Assembly: GCA_003562145.1 (NCBI GenBank)
Contig: PWWA01000006.1
Coordinates: 1-7,968 of the forward strand
Direction: 5' to 3'
Source of the DNA: Candidatus Woesearchaeota archaeon
Lineage (GTDB): Archaea > Nanobdellota > Nanobdellia > Woesearchaeales > 21-14-0-10-32-9
Length of the DNA stretch: 7,968 nt
Both the position numbers and the translations under genes were made by a program. The first letter of the stretch is position 1, and each line of letters begins with the position of its first letter. The notes beneath the pieces were generated by a model. The model made no database searches and was not told the origin of the DNA. It saw only the letters and a program-made list of their open reading frames with translations. This document shows positions 6,068 to 7,968 of this stretch, piece after piece.

Positions 6068-6105
6068 GTAAAAAACCGGTTTGTTGTTAGTGTCTTCATC
6101 TATTA

Positions 6106-6124
6106 CGGAGAAATATTTAAAGCT
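6106..6124 (-). promoter_or_regulatory. TATA promoter of the phosphoesterase-like gene
   Basis: The minus strand carries AAAGCTTTAAATATTTC; TTAAATAT spans about -53 to -46 from ATG 6067. The predicted transcription start is near 6090, giving a leader of about 20 nt without a Shine-Dalgarno sequence. This is the only promoter here that is not at leaderless spacing. Confidence 0.45.
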
Positions 6125-6151
6125 TTTGTTTTTGTAACCACTTAAAAGTGC

Positions 6152-7078
6152 TTATATTTCTTGTATTATCATTCCTTTGTACTCAGTCTTTAGCTTTTCC
6201 TTGGTCTTCTTTGCGATTTCACCGTCAGTTATGAAAAGTACGGGAAGCCTCTTGTTCTGCCCTTTCAGGTACGCAGTACTTAGGTCTCCGTCACCGCACT
6301 TTTTCTTCTTCTTCGCTTTGCAGAAATACTCTGCCGCGCCGACAGGTGTGTTTATTTCTACTATGAATTCGTATTCGGAGCTTTTCCGTACAACGTTTGA
6401 GTCCTTAATCCTTATTTTTCTTTCTTCAAAGAAGTTCTTTAGTTTCTCTGAGAAGGGGTCCGTTGCTTCTGCTAGTATGTCAGGTGCAGGTATGGTTTCC
6501 TGGCTGTGCTTCGCAGGCTCTTTTATTGCCTCTTTTACAGCTTTTTCCACTTCTTTTTTAGGAGTCGCTTCTTCGCTTGAAGGCAATGCTTCGTGTTCTT
6601 CAGCCTCTTTTCTGCGCACGGGTTTTTCTCCTAGGAAGAATTCTCTTATCATCTTTAGGGCTTCTTCATCTGAGAGCAAGTACCACTTCCAGAAGATTTC
6701 TTCTCCGTCCCTAGTATCCACGTTTACAGGCTTGGAGAAGTCTTTTATCATCCTAAGAGAAACCCTGGTTAAAGGCTCCTGTGTCTTGTCACGAACCACT
6801 TTTTTTTCTTTCAGCAATTCGTATGTCCTTCTGTCTTTCTCGTTGAGGTATTGACTTAATTCCTGTAATTTGTGCTCCTGGCCGGATACGTAGTAGAATG
6901 GGCTTCCTCCTTTCTTAACATTAGTAATCCTTATTTGATTGTATTGGGCGAGTTCCGATAGAGCAGCACCTATTGTTATGCTGTCCCCTTTACCCAAGTA
7001 TTTTCTTATATCCATTGGTATTAGGGGCCCGTGCTGCTTTAAGGCGTTCAGCAAGTCTTCTTTGCTTATGAGGTCCAT
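6152..7078 (-). CDS. Winged-helix protein with C-terminal Mrr-like nuclease fold
   Basis: Protein of 308 residues with three parts. Residues 1-65 form a winged-helix DNA-binding domain (KEDLLNALKQHGPLIPMDIR, then SITIGAALSELAQYNQIRIT, wing KKGGSPFYYV). A middle helical region (70-150) follows, then an acidic/basic low-complexity linker (150-205). Residues 207-308 resemble a restriction-endonuclease-like alpha/beta domain of the Mrr kind: EYEFIVEI (235-242), YFCKAKKKKK (251-260), DGDLSTAYLKGQ and LPVLFITDGEIAKKTKEKL (278-296). Mrr nucleases have (E/Q)xK where this protein has K254-A-K256, so it may be inactive or use other residues; E241 could still serve. The likely role is DNA binding, as a regulator, repair or chromatin factor. 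Archaeal proteins of this architecture are usually annotated only as hypothetical. It has its own leaderless promoter, ends 84 bp before the start of the next gene, and starts 52 bp after the EndA stop. Confidence 0.6.
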   Translation of the reverse strand: MDLISKEDLLNALKQHGPLIPMDIRKYLGKGDSITIGAALSELAQYNQIRITNVKKGGSPFYYVSGQEHKLQELSQYLNEKDRRTYELLKEKKVVRDKTQEPLTRVSLRMIKDFSKPVNVDTRDGEEIFWKWYLLSDEEALKMIREFFLGEKPVRRKEAEEHEALPSSEEATPKKEVEKAVKEAIKEPAKHSQETIPAPDILAEATDPFSEKLKNFFEERKIRIKDSNVVRKSSEYEFIVEINTPVGAAEYFCKAKKKKKCGDGDLSTAYLKGQNKRLPVLFITDGEIAKKTKEKLKTEYKGMIIQEI

Positions 7079-7079
7079 A

Positions 7080-7096
7080 ATAAGAATCGTTCTTAT
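7080..7096. repeat. Perfect inverted repeat at the wHTH gene start
   Basis: ATAAGAA (7080-7086) and TTCTTAT (7090-7096) are exact complements separated by TCG. The element lies between the TATA box and the ATG at 7078, at about -2 to -18, where a bound protein would block initiation. Self-regulation by the wHTH product is possible but unproven. Confidence 0.45.
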
Positions 7097-7101
7097 CGCT
7101 A

Positions 7102-7117
7102 GTTTATAATTTTTTGG
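7102..7117 (-). promoter_or_regulatory. BRE/TATA promoter of the wHTH gene
   Basis: The minus strand reads CAAAAAATTATAAAC; ATTATAAA (7103-7110) spans -32 to -25 from ATG 7078, again at leaderless spacing. It lies in the 52-bp gap after EndA. Confidence 0.6.
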
Positions 7118-7130
7118 TTAAAGAATTGGT

Positions 7131-7751
7131 TCATGGCCGTACCCATTTGACTTCCCAGTAAGTTACGTCTGCCTCGTCGTCCACTACTGCGAGCATTAAT
7201 CTTTTCTTCGTGGAGTGAGCCACCCTGTTCTTCGCTGCGAACTCATACCAGGTCAGTGTTGATCCTTCGTGTACGGGGTAGACTACCCATCGTGCATGGT
7301 CATCCCCGGGCTTTATTCCCCTATCGTAAATCCTGAAGTCTGCGCCGAATTTCAGGGCTGTCTTTATAATATAGCCTCTGTTCCTTATGTCTTTGAAGAC
7401 CATGTAGCGAACCCAGAAATTGGGTTCTGCTTTCTTGGCTTTCTTCATAAATTCATCAAAGGTTAGTTGCTTGTTTTTCTTGTCGTAGACTTCCAAGCGG
7501 TTTTTTTCCATTAAGTAGAGTGCTTCGTGAAGGCTTAATTGGAGCATTCCTTCTTCTAGGACTGCCCCGTATCTCGATTGGTCGTATAGCTCTCTGGCTT
7601 CATTTGTGTTTTCTGTTATTACTCTCTCATTAGCGAATATGGACTTAATTTTCTTTTTCTTGGCCTTAGGTTCCTTTTCCTCTTCTATTGCTGGGAGGAG
7701 CTCTTCTTTGGCTTTCTTTTTCTTTGCCGTTTTCTTTTTTGCTGGTGGCAT
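7131..7751 (-). CDS. endA: tRNA-splicing endonuclease EndA with Lys-rich N-tail
   Basis: Cleaves introns from precursor tRNA (and rRNA) at bulge-helix-bulge structures, leaving 2',3'-cyclic phosphate ends for the RtcB ligase. The 206 residues contain one N-domain (about 40-108: ARELYDQSRYGA, LSLHEALYLMEK) and one catalytic C-domain (112-206). The catalytic triad is visible: Y142 in FRIYDRG, H161 in YPVHEG, and the lysine of AHSTKKRL (K182 or K183; K183 by alignment with HSVRKKL). The family stretch RGYIIKTALKFGADF (125-139) precedes it. The single-domain size is that of the homotetrameric or (alpha-beta)2 type; no second subunit gene is seen here. Unusual is a tail of about 36 residues very rich in K, A and E, containing KKKTAKKKKAK, which could bind RNA. 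Start ATG 7751 has a TATA box at the right distance. The next gene downstream encodes the wHTH protein. Confidence 0.95.
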   Translation of the reverse strand: MPPAKKKTAKKKKAKEELLPAIEEEKEPKAKKKKIKSIFANERVITENTNEARELYDQSRYGAVLEEGMLQLSLHEALYLMEKNRLEVYDKKNKQLTFDEFMKKAKKAEPNFWVRYMVFKDIRNRGYIIKTALKFGADFRIYDRGIKPGDDHARWVVYPVHEGSTLTWYEFAAKNRVAHSTKKRLMLAVVDDEADVTYWEVKWVRP

Positions 7752-7772
7752 TTTGTGGGTGTTGTTTTGTTT

Positions 7773-7786
7773 TTATTTAAAGCTTA
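7773..7786 (-). promoter_or_regulatory. TATA promoter of endA
   Basis: The minus strand carries GCTTTAAATAAA, with the TATA core centred about 26 nt upstream of ATG 7751. It lies in the 43-bp gap after the membrane-protein stop and indicates a leaderless endA message. Confidence 0.55.
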
Positions 7787-7794
7787 GCGTTTTT

Positions 7795-7968
7795 TTATAG
7801 CAAAAGCAGTATTAGCAAGTATCCTGCTATGCAACCTGTGGATATGAATGGCATGGCGGGGTAGAATTTGTCTTTCTTTGCAGTGTAGAATAATATGAAT
7901 AATGATATTGCTGTTGTTAGGGTTATTACTAGTGCGTAGCTGAACGCGGCTGTGGCTGTAAGTCCTTG
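7795..7968 (-). CDS. C-terminus of probable presenilin-like (A22) membrane protease
   Basis: The frame is open from the window edge to a TAA (7795-7797) and gives the last 57 residues; the N-terminal part is outside the window. It shows one full hydrophobic helix (about residues 8-28, AFSYALVITLTTAISLFILF), a short basic loop TAKKDKF, then YPAMPFISTGC leading into a final helix ending LLILLLL. The PAMP motif before the last helix resembles the PAL motif of presenilin and signal-peptide-peptidase-type aspartyl proteases, including archaeal PSH (DUF1119) proteins, where it lies next to the active site at the start of the last membrane helix. The two catalytic aspartates (YD and GxGD) would lie upstream, outside the window, so activity cannot be judged. 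Alternatives are a prepilin peptidase (A24) or another polytopic protein. Confidence 0.5.
   Translation of the reverse strand, partial: QGLTATAAFSYALVITLTTAISLFILFYTAKKDKFYPAMPFISTGCIAGYLLILLLL

Noticed and set aside
5496..6090. Several plus-strand open frames opposite the phosphoesterase-like gene
   Set aside because: They are Leu/Phe/Cys-rich overlapping frames with no domain pattern; the single 348-codon minus frame has the better protein-like sequence.
6139..6150. Short palindrome CACTTAAAAGTG downstream of the wHTH gene as a terminator
   Set aside because: The arms are only 5 bp with a 2-nt loop and no following T-tract on the minus strand.
6177..6854. 225-codon plus-strand open frame opposite the wHTH gene
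   Set aside because: Its F/S-rich composition is the shadow of K/E-rich codons; the minus strand has recognisable domains and a correctly spaced promoter.
1..7968. CRISPR array, insertion sequence, tRNA or rRNA gene, or defence island
   Set aside because: I see no regular direct repeats, transposase motifs, tRNA cloverleaf signature or rRNA-like stretch; the nucleases present look like housekeeping or unassigned genes with individual promoters.

Overview
The window looks like chromosomal DNA of an AT-rich archaeon, probably a small-genome DPANN-type lineage (Woesearchaeota or Pacearchaeota-like; this placement is inference). The archaeal assignment rests on an archaeal-type FEN1 with a C-terminal PCNA-binding motif, a tRNA-splicing endonuclease EndA, an Endonuc_Holl (PF10107) protein, a probable presenilin-like membrane protease and TATA/BRE promoters. 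Genes are tightly packed with gaps of about 40-90 bp. I see no mobile element, CRISPR array, rRNA or tRNA, and no gene-free stretch over 300 bp.

Layout. Bases 3-137 (+) are the 3' end of an unidentified gene, followed by a T-tract. Next come a short pyruvate kinase (228-1202, +) and a HAD phosphatase (1251-1991, +), which runs head-on into FEN1 (1988-3022, -). A TSUP/TauE membrane permease (3066-3812, -) is divergent from a membrane-anchored PDZ protein (3896-4564, +), which is followed by a membrane-anchored Endonuc_Holl nuclease (4611-5024, +). That nuclease converges on a protein resembling a calcineurin-like phosphoesterase that has lost its metal ligands (5021-6067, -). A winged-helix/nuclease-fold protein (6152-7078, -), EndA (7131-7751, -) and the C-terminus of a probable presenilin-like protease (7795-7968, -) complete the window.

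Promoters and starts. In eight of nine cases a TATA-like element sits about 25-34 nt upstream of the chosen start codon, the position expected for leaderless mRNAs. Most genes therefore seem to be separate transcription units rather than one operon. This spacing moves four starts inward from the longest possible reading frame, each of which begins at TTG: HAD to ATG 1251, TSUP to GTG 3812, PDZ to ATG 3896, and Endonuc_Holl to ATG 4611. The degenerate phosphoesterase is the exception, with an apparent leader of about 20 nt.

Function. The genes are mostly housekeeping: glycolysis (pyruvate kinase), replication and repair (FEN1), tRNA splicing (EndA), small-molecule dephosphorylation (HAD) and anion export (TSUP). 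Mixed among them are less characterised proteins: a protease-less PDZ membrane protein, a membrane-tethered nuclease, a wHTH plus Mrr-like protein and a phosphoesterase pseudoenzyme. I see no defence island or clear new multi-gene system. The best leads are the phosphoesterase pseudoenzyme, the wHTH/Mrr-like protein, and the PDZ and nuclease pair that share an identical promoter octamer.
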